This document shows, one piece after another, positions 24,832 through 35,581 of a stretch of DNA of 64,000 nt. The stretch spans positions 2,340,853 to 2,404,852 of the forward strand of contig JANPYM010000001.1 in the NCBI GenBank assembly GCA_025890175.1. The letters are read 5' to 3'. A program made the position numbers and the translations under genes. Under the pieces are notes generated by a model. That model was not told the DNA's origin, made no database searches, and worked only from the letters and a program-made list of their open reading frames with translations. This DNA comes from Ciborinia camelliae (taxonomy: Eukaryota > Ascomycota > Leotiomycetes > Helotiales > Sclerotiniaceae). Each line of letters begins with the position of its first letter. Position 1 is the first letter of the stretch.

Positions 24832-25928
24832 TCATTTGTCCAAACCTCGAGCTTTGATAAATCGATTAATCTGTTCCCTGGTAAGCTTTTCGTTATATTG
24901 CTCTTGAACCTCATAAAATGATATCATTTCTTGCGTGCAATCAACGATTGCTTCTATATCAATGGTGCTTTCCGCAAGCCAACTTGCTAATCTTTGTACT
25001 TTCGTTCTTCCCCCTTGCTTCTCAGGAGTCCCGCTCTTAGATTGACTAGTGGTCGCCAAGGCAGTTTGCGCGGCACTTGCAATGTTGCTAGCCGAAGAAC
25101 CACTAGCAGATTGAATTCCAGTTGCATTTGGACGAAGTACAAGAGCTAGAAGAATAGCCATAATGGCAATGGTATGGGGTGCATAGAAGAGGGGTAAATC
25201 GGTCATGTAATGGTCATTTATAATAGACCAAGCAAGATTGGATTCCTCTGCTGTCAGAGAGAAAGTTCCTTGGAGAGCTGTCAGACTCCTGTAGGGATGA
25301 TGAACAATCATTTGTGAGCTCATCTCGGAGATAAGGAAGAATTCACATTCTCCGAGCTTCGAAGTATCATTGCTGAAATATTCTATCATCGTCAGCGTTT
25401 TGAGGCGATCGTTAATTATACTATTGAGGGTACTAGAGAACATACCAGGCCATAACCCTCTACCTTCACTTACCACGAGTCTGATATGATGTGGGCATTC
25501 TTCTGTCTTGCAGGCCAGGTATACTGCTGTTGCTAGAACCAAATATGGATTGGTTTTTCGAATTTCGACCTTTGAGTAAAATCGGCGAATATATAATTGT
25601 GCTGTAGCCATTGCTTGTTGTCGTACACCGAGACGTTTTCCAAGCCGAGTCATTTCTGTAGAAAATGTTAATTGTTTAGCCCTTTGAAAGCTGATTTGAA
25701 CTGCTTCATACGTTGGTTGAAATATATGCTCAGGTGTCGCAATTGCGGCAAAGGATATGCCTGTACGAGGGTTTGGTCTTCATCCTCAAGCTTGGATCGT
25801 AGATCCTCCAATTGTTCTCGTGTGAATTGCCAGTGTTTTCGTTGACTTGACTACTGAAATATTAGTTTTTAATTGTTAGAAATGGCATTTCATCAGATGT
25901 AAATTACCTCCCAGTAATTAGCAGCCAT
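24832..25928 (-). CDS. SSN8: Cyclin C-like RNA polymerase II Mediator cyclin (Ssn8/Srb11)
   Basis: Four exons (25908-25928, 25712-25850, 25446-25655, 24832-25382) encode 306 aa. The protein opens MAANYWESSQRKHWQFTREQ, followed by the cyclin box (RLGKRLGVRQQAMATAQLYI, LVLATAVYLACKTEECPHHI) and the second fold (YFSNDTSKLGECEFFLISEM, VHHPYRSL). This is the standard cyclin C pattern. Cyclin C activates Cdk8 (Ssn3) in the Mediator kinase module, which controls transcription in the nucleus. A Ser/Gln-rich insert lies before the C-terminal helix. Splicing the middle intron restores RGLWPEYFSND. The first exon is only 21 nt, and its acceptor must be the TAG at 25851-25853 because the CAG before it would introduce a stop. 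The gene is divergent from the mitochondrial carrier gene at 26582. Confidence 0.93.
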
Positions 25929-26581
25929 TGTGGATAGTCTGAGGAGTAGAACAATTCACGAGCCGGTACTTCGAATTCAATGATGTTGAAAAAGTGGAAA
26001 GAATGGCATTCTTCCAAGGCCTGTTTGTTTTCCGCAGAAAGGTCGAAGTATTTATTTGCCCTTTTGTGAATATATCAAGGTAATTCTCAAGGTTATTGTA
26101 GTTGTAGTATTAAAACTATCCACCTAGACTTCTCTTCTAGTTGCATGAAATGATGATGATGATGCACCAAGATGTTGAAGTTCGCAGTTCGCATGCGAAT
26201 TGGTACTGTACAAAGTTCCGAGGCTGAAAATGACAAGGCTGACTCGATATCGATAACGGGAAGCCCAAAGCCGGCCCCCCACTACGGTGGCGGAAGACAA
26301 CCAATCAAGCATTTCTCATTGGTCAACCTTACCGTAGTAAGCTTCTGAACGAATCTTGGAAGTTTGCGCCCTGAAATTTGAACTTCACTTCCATGCCTCA
26401 CTTTGCATCGAAACTTTGATAATGCTATGAAAGTCAAGAGGAAGACTACCTAGTATGTTCGCAAATTCGCATTCGCATCGATGATAACCATATATCCTCA
26501 ACTCTTGATCAGTTCCTTGATCAATCACTACGATATGATTGCGAAATCATAACCCCACGGCCGCAACTAAAAAAAGATATC
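25929..26581. promoter_or_regulatory. Intergenic region between divergent SSN8 and SAL1-like genes
   Basis: A 653-bp spacer between two divergent start codons that presumably holds both promoters. A TACCTAGTA-type sequence lies near 26450. No TATA or CCAAT box is placed with confidence. Confidence 0.55.
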
Positions 26582-28924
26582 ATGAAGCTACCAGAAGCAC
26601 CCGAAACCCAGAACGCTCGTGATGATAGGGTTGAGCAGTTATGGAGAAAGTTGGATACAAATCAGAAAGGCGAAATTAATCTGCAAGAGCTTCAAAAGGG
26701 GCTGCAGAGAATTGATCATCCTTTAAAGGATGCAACTGACATGCTAAGAGATGTAGTAAAGGCTATGGATAAGAATGGGGACGAAGTTATTCAATATGAG
26801 GGTATGGACCATGCAAATTCTAATCCCAATAGCATTCTCTTAGTCTGCAGCTTTATGGACCTTTACTAATGTTTTCCTTTTTTTTTTAGAATTTCGAACT
26901 TTTGTCGAGAAAACCGAGAAAGAGTTGTTCATCCTCTTCCAAGGCATTGATAAGGACCATGACAACAGATTGGATAAATATGAATTGCAAGTTGCATTCA
27001 AAAAAGCTGGCCTTACCATTTCGAAATCTAAATTAGACCTGTTCTTCACAGAGGTTGATATGAATAACGATGTTCGTACAAAAAGCTATTCTTCCGACCT
27101 GCCAATGTATCATATCTAACTTTACTTCAAGGGTTATATAACTTTCGACGAATGGAGGTCAGTACTATCATTTATTCTATCTTCACTACATAAATTTAAT
27201 CAGACGATTTCTTCCATGCTTTACCTTGATTTTGTATGGATGGTGCGGAAGAACGACGTTTGAACGTTAGCTAGCACAACCGTAGCGGAAGCTCTAAACT
27301 TCAAGAATCATTGACTCGTCTGAAATCAAATCAATCAGTCCTAACCAATGATTTAGAAACTTCTTATTATTTCTACCCGCTACAGCTTCCACCCAACCTC
27401 TGAAAGCCGTATTATCTTATTATCAGTCTGCAGTTTCTGTGAACGCCGAGGGCGATACTTCAATTCGAGAAGACACACTCGAAGGCTTAGGTACCAAAAC
27501 AAATTTTCTTAAGCTTCTTTTTGGGGCCGTTTTTAGTATAACAGAATCGCACCGTGGCCGCACTTCCACAATTCATATTGAAGCAGCACCTTCACACATA
27601 GCTTCTCACAACGAAACCGCAAACATGGACATCGCAAATATACAAGCTCTCAATTCTATTGAATCTATTGACGAAGCATATGACCATGATGTCGACCCAA
27701 TTTATCCACGTACTCAAATAATGACTAATGTTCTGAGGGGACGTCCTCGTGAAGAGCTGACCCACGAAGTTTCTCAAAAGTTAAAGCCATCAGAGAGATC
27801 AAGACTGACGGAGATATTACCTGATCCAGGCTACTTCGCAGCGGGTGCTATCGCTGGAATTTTCTCTCGTACAGCAACAGCTCCTATAGATCGTTTGAAA
27901 GTTTACCTTATCGCCAATGTCTCTTCAAAGAGTGCGCCCCTCGAAGCTGCGAAGCAAGGAAGTGCGGCTGCAGCTGCTAAAGTGGCTGGGCGGCCTTTGT
28001 TTCTTGCCGTCAAGGAGCTTTGGAAAGTGGGTGGCATACGAAGCTTATTCGCAGGTACGTTTCTCCTGGTTCTTCCTCGTAACTATAAACTGATAAACTA
28101 TCAGGTAACGGCTTGAACGTTATCAAAGTTATGCCTGAAAGTGCTATCAAATTTGGTTCTTTTGAAGCTGCCAAAAAACATCTGGCTAAATTGGAAGGAC
28201 ATGGTAACTCTAAGAGGATAAACCCTTATTCAAAGTTTGTTGCGGGTGGTTTCGCTGGAATAATGTCGCAGTCAGTACTTTTGTTTAAATCACATGAAAT
28301 AGTCACTAAACCTTGATCGCAGATTGGTCGTCTATCCGATTGATACCTTGAAATTTCGGTAAGATACCCTGCTCTTAAAACTCTACTCATGAACTCATTG
28401 TATCTAGAATGCAATGCGAAACTGTTGCTGGAGGCCTTCGCGGAAATGCCCTTATCATTGCTACTGCGAAGCAGATGTACACACAAGGTGGAATCCGATG
28501 CGCCTATAGAGGTTTGACAATGGGCCTTGTTGGCATGTTCCCCTATTCCGCTATTGATCTCGCTACATTCGAAACTTTGAAGGGTCACATATCACGTCGA
28601 AATATGGCACGCTTTGGCTGTAATGAGGAGGATGCGACACCAGGACCATTTGTTACAGGAGCTATCGGCGCATTTTCTGGGGCGTTTGGTGCAAGCATAG
28701 TCTATCCGATAAATCTCCTCCGCACTCGACTACAAGCCCAAGGCACCGTCCTGCACCCTCCAACTTACACAGGTATTATTGATGTTGCGCAGAAGACTAT
28801 CAAGAACGAAGGTTTCCGCGGGTTGTATAAGGGGCTTGCGCCAAATTTGTTTAAGGTCGTACCTGCCGTCAGTATCACGTACGTCGTTTACGAACAAGCC
28901 AAGAAGGCCATCGACTTGCACTAG
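26582..28924 (+). CDS. SAL1: Ca-dependent mitochondrial ATP-Mg/Pi carrier (Sal1/SCaMC-like)
   Basis: Seven exons with introns at 26802-26889, 27072-27131, 27158-27356, 28055-28104, 28271-28322 and 28359-28407, giving 614 aa. The N-terminal half has four EF-hand loops at about residues 25-36, 63-74, 94-105 and 130-141. Loops 2 and 3 lack the central Gly (E and N instead). The C-terminal half has three mitochondrial carrier repeats with signatures PIDRLK, PIDTLKFR and PINLLRTR. The third has Asn in place of the usual acidic residue. The family exchanges ATP-Mg for phosphate across the inner membrane in a Ca-dependent way, with the EF-hands facing the intermembrane space. The insert between the halves (SITESHRGRTSTIHIEA to DHDVDPIYP) is longer than in animal members. 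The donor of intron 2 is GTTCGT. The third intron (199 nt) is the longest here because nearer acceptors lead to stops. Confidence 0.92.
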
Positions 28925-29901
28925 AGGGCTTTCAACTTATTTGACATATTACTTTTTGATTTCCCCATATTTTAAACTTTACATATTATATCCCGGAGAG
29001 ATCTTTTCGGGGATTTGTAGAACGGGATCCGTTCCACAGAAAAAGGCGAAGTGTGTCTCGCGAATCATTTTCACATACTGGTTCGTATCCCCCATACACG
29101 AAGACTACAATGGACATTCTACTTTCCACCGTTTGGTCTCACTGTTACCGGACAGCATTCTTACACCCTGGCTCTTCAACCATACCATATATATTTTTTC
29201 TGAACATCAAGAGGGAAGATCTGCATCGAATCGGCGTTCTCGTCTTTTTCATTCTCATTTGTCACCAACTCGGCGTTTTCAAGGAATGGAGATAGGGATA
29301 CATACCTATGGATGGTAGGGTTATGATATATTTGCATGTGTACAATGCAAACTTAGACACCATATACTGGTCTTTATATGCGCACGGAATGGGGAGGGGA
29401 GGGAGGAGAGATATAAGATGGCAATTTGCCATATGTTTATATTGAGTGGTGAGATACTGTGTACCTAGTTACATATGTAATCATTTGTGGAGAAATAGAG
29501 AATGTTATGCATATGATTTGGTGTATTATTTTTGCATGTGTGATGTGATGAACTGGCAAGTGAGATTATAATAGGTATTGCCATGCTCAACCATCTGAAC
29601 GCTGCGTGGGTGGATGTGTAGGTATTGCTGCTTGCTTGCGATGTCATATATTTTGCGGCCAATCTCTGCCTGCTTCAAGTTAAATGCTGTGGAGTATGAT
29701 ACAATCAAATATGCGAGAGTATTGTCAGCAATCCTAAGGATAGACCCGTCTCAATATTGGGAAGTGGGTGATAGACCCCCCAAAAATCTCATCTGCTAGG
29801 TACCTAGATTGAGGCAGTTAAGGTTGATTCCTGAATGCATGGTGAAGATTCAACCTTGGAAGCTGGGGCAAGGAGGCTGGGGGCGGTATATGGATGGTTA
29901 T

Positions 29902-29948
29902 GGTTCAGGGGGTTCAGGTTCAGGTTCAGGTTCAGGGATAGGGATACC
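29902..29948. repeat. GGTTCA hexamer microsatellite
   Basis: Tandem GGTTCA units lead into GGGATA repeats. The sequence is non-coding. Confidence 0.85.
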
Positions 29949-29970
29949 TAGAGGTTTATAGGCCCCAACA

Positions 29971-30088
29971 CCCTGTAGCAGATGTGCAACAAAAAGTTTT
30001 CGGTACTGGGATTGATATACTTTCAGGGCTGCGCTCGAAATTTGGGGGCTTTTCATACCCTGTAGCAGATGTGCAACGGAAAGTTTTG
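29971..30088 (+). repeat. Pair of ~30-nt direct repeats
   Basis: CCCTGTAGCAGATGTGCAAC occurs at 29971-29990 and again at 30058-30077. Each is followed by a similar AAAGTTTT-containing tail. The copies are about 87 bp apart in non-coding DNA. Confidence 0.85.
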
Positions 30089-30751
30089 GGGTGAGGTGTA
30101 GGGACCTGGGGAGGTAAGGGGGGGGTGATGGGAGGTGACGGGAGGAGGGGAGGTAAGGGTGAGTATTCTTTTGGGTTTGATACATGTTTCCTTTTTTCAT
30201 GGGAGAGGGTATGTAGTAGCAGCGGGATTGGGTTTGAGGATGGGATTTGAGGATATGTAGGGACCTATTACCATGTTGTACAGGAAAACCTGGAAGAGAA
30301 CCTCGAAAGGGGTTAAAAGAGGAAGGAATATCAGACAGGCGAACTGGGGATGAGAGCGATGGCATTGTCACCGAGATTGACTTTAAAGTCGAGTTTCACT
30401 TGGACGTGAACTTTACGATCAAGGCCATGGTTGAACAAAACGCGCCGCATCGTGTGATGTAGAATATATATTGAACAAGTCTTGTCTTACAATCAATGCT
30501 GAAGCTCCGGGAGAGAGGAAATCTCGACATGTCACCCGCGCTGTAGGTACCTTGATGTCAAGATCCAAGGAGACCAAGTAAAGTAATCTAGCAGAAAACC
30601 TCCTCTCCTCCTCTGTCTTTTCCCTCTGTACTCCGAACTCCGCTTCGCGCACCCCTTGTGATCATCATGCTTGCCAAGTTACCGCCCATAATCTCTGGAC
30701 TTCCAAAATCACCCTACGCCCAATACTCACTCGCCCATCCGTCCTCCAAAT

Positions 30752-31751
30752 TTATTTTAATATGATGATCAACAGGACTAGTATAATGATCAGGATCAAA
30801 ATAATCGTCAGTTGCATATTATCTTTCGCTCTCCTCGCTACCGTCCCCAGATTCTTTCGTGCTTTATCCAGTCTACTCTGATGTCGATCCACATGTCTAT
30901 CTACCTCGTCCAACATCTGCACATGCTCGTCTAATTCATCGCCTATCTGGATACTGAGCTCCCTCTGTCGTCCAATACTCTCGCCGAGCCTATCAAGCGC
31001 TTCGTCTTGCTCGGCGAGGACTTGAGAATGGTAAGCGTGGATCTGTTGGTTATCGAGATGGCTCTGATCGGGTGGGCCTGAGGTGGGGTCATCGCGGTAC
31101 GGGAAGAGAGCAGCGCGGGAGGGGTCGTTGGCTTCTTGTATGGAGGGGGAGTCACTGAAGCGAACGGATTTGGGGGAGGGGGCGGCGGTTGAATTGCGCA
31201 GTGATTTCTTGAGGAAGGATGAGGAGGATCCTATTCGTCGGCGTTCGGTCGCTCGGGCGAAATCGTCGGAGAGGGAGGGGTCGTTGGGATGCGTGAGGGT
31301 GGAAGAGGTACTGGAGGTGGGATGGCCGAGGAATTGAGATGCTAGGTCATCATATTGAGTTCGAAGGGAGTGTTCGGTTTCTTGGATGGCGAGGAATTGG
31401 CTGGAGAGTTTGTTAGTTCATGCGAAAGTAGCCAACATGCTGCGCAAAGGGTATGTGAATTGCGCAAATGTATTTTTAGATGGAACATTTATGAAAATAA
31501 ATCATTAGACATATATGCCATGCCGATGAGAAAAAGATAAATCCAACATACGATGTCTCCCCGGCTTCTTCTAATCGTATCCTCTCATTCGCAATGTTCT
31601 CCAGCCCTTCCCTTAGCGATTCCAACGATCGTGAAATGTGACCATCTTGGGATGTAGGTTCCAGATTCAAGGAGATAGCACGTTGCCTTTCCAGCAATGA
31701 TAGTTTTATATGATCCGCAAGTAGGAAGTATTGGTTGGGGTTAGTGGCCAT
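30752..31751 (-). CDS. Qc-type SNARE, Syn8/Tlg1-like
   Basis: Two exons (31552-31751, 30752-31400) encode 282 aa. The N-terminus (MATNPNQYFLLADHIKLSLL) starts a helical domain. A Ser/Pro-rich linker follows. The SNARE heptad region (QVLAEQDEALDRLGESIGRQ to LGTVARRAKDNMQ) has a central Gln in the zero layer (IQIGDELDEHVQML). It ends in a single C-terminal membrane anchor of Leu/Ile (LTIILILIIILVLLIIILK), as in tail-anchored SNAREs. Such proteins drive fusion of endosomal and Golgi membranes. The match is best to the Syn8/Tlg1/syntaxin-8 group, but I cannot separate these by eye. It shares the window with two other endosomal genes (VPS27 and the Doa4-like gene). Confidence 0.87.
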
Positions 31752-32787
31752 GATTTCGGGCTAGATAGTAGATTGGTAAGAGTTGGAATTGGGATCAAGG
31801 GGAAGAAGATATGGTTATTAGTAAGTGTGAAAGTATGGAATATAGATGTATCTGAATTTGAATTTGAATTTGAAAGAGAATCATTCAATTGAGATTGTTA
31901 CTGAGGTCCACTGTGATGCGATTGTTTATTATTAGGTACCTAGGTATTCTTTGGAAACATAAACATCTGAAATACCTAATAGGTAATGATAATAATAATA
32001 CCTACCTAATAATGCCCAGCCCAGCTCAGCTCAGGTCAATAGGTAATGTTGTAAGCCAAAGTTTATTAATATTATTAACCAGTGACTATCTGGGCACCTG
32101 GAGTCAGTCTTCGATCTCAAACATACCTAGCCAAGGTTTTGACATGATAGGACAGTAGAATAATATATCCGATCCGGTCAGGCCACCGTAATGTTTACAG
32201 GTGAAATAATCCCCATCTCCATCACCGTAATATTATAACCAAAGATGCAGAATGATGGATAGGGCCAATTCTTTCTTCATCAATCCATGATCATAACAAC
32301 CAACAACAATCAATCTTCAGCTGTGATAAAAAGTCCAACTTGCTTCCATTGCTCTACATCTCTTGATATGGTGTATTAAGTCTTATTAAAAACATCTTTG
32401 TCCTTCTTTTTTCCTTTTCCTTAATTCATAAATACAAACAAATAATTGATACTTTCTACTTTCTACTTTCTCATAGTCCCCAACAATTCATATACATATA
32501 TGAGTTTGATATTGTTGTCATACAACACCTCCCCTTCATCCCCTTGATACTTGATACCTGATACTTGATACTTTTATGTTTTGATTTAAAAAAAGAACTT
32601 CAACCCTCCTCCTTCCTCCTTTCTCCTCTACCCTCTCACAATCATCCTTTCAAGTTTTAATATAACGATAACATTATATTTGGATGAGTGGTCGATCAAT
32701 CGATCAATCGCCAGTCATCCATCTCCAGGGCTATCTACTGATTTGATTTATACCTCCTGGTGGACCAACATCCCCCGCTGAGTCAAC
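31752..32787. promoter_or_regulatory. Intergenic region between divergent SNARE and RING/TRAF genes
   Basis: About 1 kb holding both divergent promoters. One exact TACCTAGGTA lies at 31937-31946, 186 bp upstream of the SNARE start. CT-rich and CTTTCTA-repeat DNA at 32400-32470 and 32590-32640 lies upstream of the RING gene. Confidence 0.55.
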
Positions 32788-34329
32788 ATGCCTCCACCAA
32801 ATACTCCAACAAATGGACCTTCTACACCTGTTTCACATATCTCTCGACCAAGTACTCCACCAAATAATCCACCAAACAACGTCAACAACATTTTCATTTT
32901 TGATGGATATGATCCCGCCACAACCCATATTGGCTTTACCTACTACGAAAATAATAACATCCCACCGGTCAATTTTCAGGTTCCAAATAATACGCCAGCA
33001 TCGAGTATTCACTCTTCCCCGGAATATTCTTTTATTCCACGCTCCCGTCGTCCAACGGTGCTCGATAGAGGAAATATGGAAGTTATTGGAGAAGAAGAAC
33101 GCGAGAGACGTGATGATAACGATACCATCGATTATCGCAGTCTGGACTACGTAAACACTGTCGACCAAAACCTCATGTGCCCAATTTGTCGCGTCCCATT
33201 GGTTGATCCAGTCACCATCCACTGCGATCATACTTTCTGCAGAGATTGTATTACTCAAGCATTGTCTATTACGGAGAAATGTCCCATGGACCGCTATCCA
33301 ATTTCTCGCCATGATCCACTTCGTCAATCGAACAGAATTATCGTTCAACAGGTCAATGATTTGTTGATTGCTTGCCCAAGCTGCGACACTCACCTTCAAC
33401 GATCTAAGCTTCGCAACCATCTTGCTATTCATTGCAAGGAAGTTGAAATTGAATGTTTGGACCCCGATTGCAAGCAACTTATCAAGAGACTTCATCAATC
33501 AAAGGGTTGTCTTCATTATGATTCTGCCTGCCCGTACTGCGAGGAAACTTTGCAGGAAAAGGATATGCAGGATCACTGCGAGTTTAAGTGCACTTTTCGT
33601 AACGTTAAATGTGGTCAATGTGGAGGAGAAATATTACGCATCAAGGAGTCTGAACACATTGATCAATGTCCAGAAGGTGTTGTGCAGTGCCAATGGACAG
33701 AGTTTGGTTGTGATCACGAGTGCAAGAGAAAGGACATTGATGATCATAAGAACAAGTGCGAGCTGAAGAGATTGGGTCCATGGGGAGCAATTATGAAGGC
33801 TGAGAATGAAGCTAAGAGTGAAAATATTGACCGTCTTGAACGCAAGGTCAAGCATCTCGAGAGCTGCCTGAACGATAATGGACATTTTGACCGAACCGAC
33901 GCAGCTGCCACTTCTCTCGCAGGACTGTCAATCTCTGATGATTCCTATGAAACTCCAAATACTTATCTCCTCTCCATTGTCGAGTCTCAGCAAAGCAGAA
34001 TCAATGCTCTCACTACCAGCATCGCCGAGATGGAAGCTCGTCAAAGCGTTATGCTACTCAACGAGACCATTCCATTGAAGGATCAAATTGTCGAACTTCG
34101 TAACACTATGAGCACAATCAATATGTATGTTCGTTGGCTCTTGAATGTCCGCACACGCGAAGGACAGCGACGCAGCTTTGGTAGCGGTGGCAGTGGTGGA
34201 GGTGGAGGTGGTGGTGGTGGTGGCAATGGCCCTGATGATAATAATGGAGGCCCCGGACCAAGCTCTGGTGGTGGTGGAATAGGAAGACGCCTTAGCGATC
34301 ATAATCGGGAGGGTGGTACGAAACTTTAA
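32788..34329 (+). CDS. RING finger and TRAF-type zinc finger protein (probable E3 ubiquitin ligase)
   Basis: An intron-free ORF of 513 aa. The N-terminal ~120 residues are Pro/Asn/Ser-rich. A RING finger at about 131-170 (MCPICRVPLVDPVTIHCDHT, FCRDCI, CPMDR) has Asp at the last zinc position, as in TRAF-type RINGs. TRAF-type zinc fingers follow at about 190-330 with repeated Cys/His pairs (CPSCDTHL, CPYCEETL, CGQCGGEI). Two coiled-coil stretches lie after them (EAKSENIDRLERKVKHLESC; QSRINALTTSIAEME). The C-terminus is a poly-Gly tract. RING proteins of this kind usually transfer ubiquitin from an E2 to a target; the target cannot be inferred. Plant and animal TRAFs end in a MATH domain, which is absent here. 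The longest opposite-strand ORF (32833-33498) is a shadow. Confidence 0.88.
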   Translation: MPPPNTPTNGPSTPVSHISRPSTPPNNPPNNVNNIFIFDGYDPATTHIGFTYYENNNIPPVNFQVPNNTPASSIHSSPEYSFIPRSRRPTVLDRGNMEVIGEEERERRDDNDTIDYRSLDYVNTVDQNLMCPICRVPLVDPVTIHCDHTFCRDCITQALSITEKCPMDRYPISRHDPLRQSNRIIVQQVNDLLIACPSCDTHLQRSKLRNHLAIHCKEVEIECLDPDCKQLIKRLHQSKGCLHYDSACPYCEETLQEKDMQDHCEFKCTFRNVKCGQCGGEILRIKESEHIDQCPEGVVQCQWTEFGCDHECKRKDIDDHKNKCELKRLGPWGAIMKAENEAKSENIDRLERKVKHLESCLNDNGHFDRTDAAATSLAGLSISDDSYETPNTYLLSIVESQQSRINALTTSIAEMEARQSVMLLNETIPLKDQIVELRNTMSTINMYVRWLLNVRTREGQRRSFGSGGSGGGGGGGGGGNGPDDNNGGPGPSSGGGGIGRRLSDHNREGGTKL

Positions 34330-35075
34330 ATTTACGACGGAGTCTATGGATGGGATAATGCATATGAAGTAAGGATGAGAAATGATTGATGATCAAAGAA
34401 ACTGCATTGCATGGATAGGATTGGGATGGAAGGATTTGTGCTTTTTGTGCTTTTTGATACAAAGGGTATCTAGATGGCCGGCGTACTAATATTTGCGTGT
34501 GGGGTGGGTGGGGTTCTTTTAATGATAGGAGTCTTTGGATCTTCTGTAATATTAGGCAGGTGCAAGAAAGATGGATAGGGAAATGATTCAGAGGATCGAT
34601 TATTTGGTGGAATGAATTCGGTGGATTGAGACGAGTCTCGGGCGGGATGACCAAGCCTTCTTGAAGGTCGTACACAGTTCTTACTTACCTAGGTACCCCA
34701 TAAGACAAATTGATCTCATCATATCACAGATAAATGGTTCCTTATTGCGTGAATGTGACGGACTCCTCTGACCTCAACTTCTTGTGCCATGCCATGTATG
34801 GTCCACTCAATCTCGTCGCCTATTACCAATGACTGATTACTACCTATCAACTCTTCGTTTCGTTTCCTCTCCTTCCCCTCCAACCTGGATGGAAACATAC
34901 TCTGTCCACCATCGCCCGCTAGATATGGCATCCCATAGATCTCCTCGATTTTCTCCCCTCTTCCCGGTTCTAGGTACTTAAACTAGAACGTCAAATAGAC
35001 AAGCCTTAATGTTTCACATCTATTTATATACAAATTATCTCCTCTCTCTTTTTTACTCGGTGCGTCTGAGTCGCT

Positions 35076-35106
35076 GGATGAATGGATGGATGGATGGATG
35101 GATGAA
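35076..35106. repeat. ATGG tetranucleotide microsatellite
   Basis: Tandem ATGG units in non-coding DNA. Confidence 0.85.
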
Positions 35107-35464
35107 TAAATGAATTCTTAAGATAACAGGCTAGAAACCTCGTTCTCTCCTTCGGATCCTTCAACCCTACCTACCTAACCTTGGAAGTGAAGCGCCAAAG
35201 GCCTTCCTTGGTGACAGGCGGGGATTCTCATATTTTTGTTTCTTGTAACTTGTTTTGTCGAGAGATTATTCATGATGATTCTTCTTTTTTGTACGATGCG
35301 TAGATGCGTAGGATTGACTTGACTTATCTTAATTTAATTTAACTTGATTTAACTTACTTCCTTGGTATCCGTGGACTGGACATTCATCGTCCATCCAATG
35401 CTAAGCTACTGCGGCAGAGAAATCCTCATCAGTCATGATCAGTGAGGAGGTGGGCGTGATCTCG

Positions 35465-35581
35465 GTAGGTAGTAGGTAGTAGGAAGTAGGAAGTAGGAAG
35501 TAGGAAGTAGGAAGTAGGAAGTAGGAAGTAGGAAGTAGGAAGTAGGAAGTAGGAAGTAGGAAGTAGGAAGTAGGAAGTAGA
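35465..35581. repeat. Heptanucleotide GGAAGTA tandem repeat
   Basis: About 14 near-perfect GGAAGTA units are preceded by GGTAGTA variants. The array is non-coding and likely length-variable. Confidence 0.9.

Larger units (their letters stand above)
28925..30751. other. Gene-free stretch with short repeats
   Basis: This is the 3' flank of two convergent genes. It holds a GGTTCA repeat, a ~30-nt direct repeat (29971 and 30058), and G-rich DNA at 30080-30170. No gene is recognised. Confidence 0.55.

Noticed and set aside
27181..27250. Earlier acceptor in intron 3 of the Sal1-like gene
   Set aside because: The CAG near 27180 leads to an in-frame stop, while the TAG ending at 27356 restores conserved sequence after the fourth EF-hand.
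32833..33498. 221-codon open frame on the minus strand
   Set aside because: It lies opposite the RING/TRAF gene, whose zinc-finger pattern is clear. The antisense translation has no protein-like features and reflects the codon bias of the plus-strand gene.
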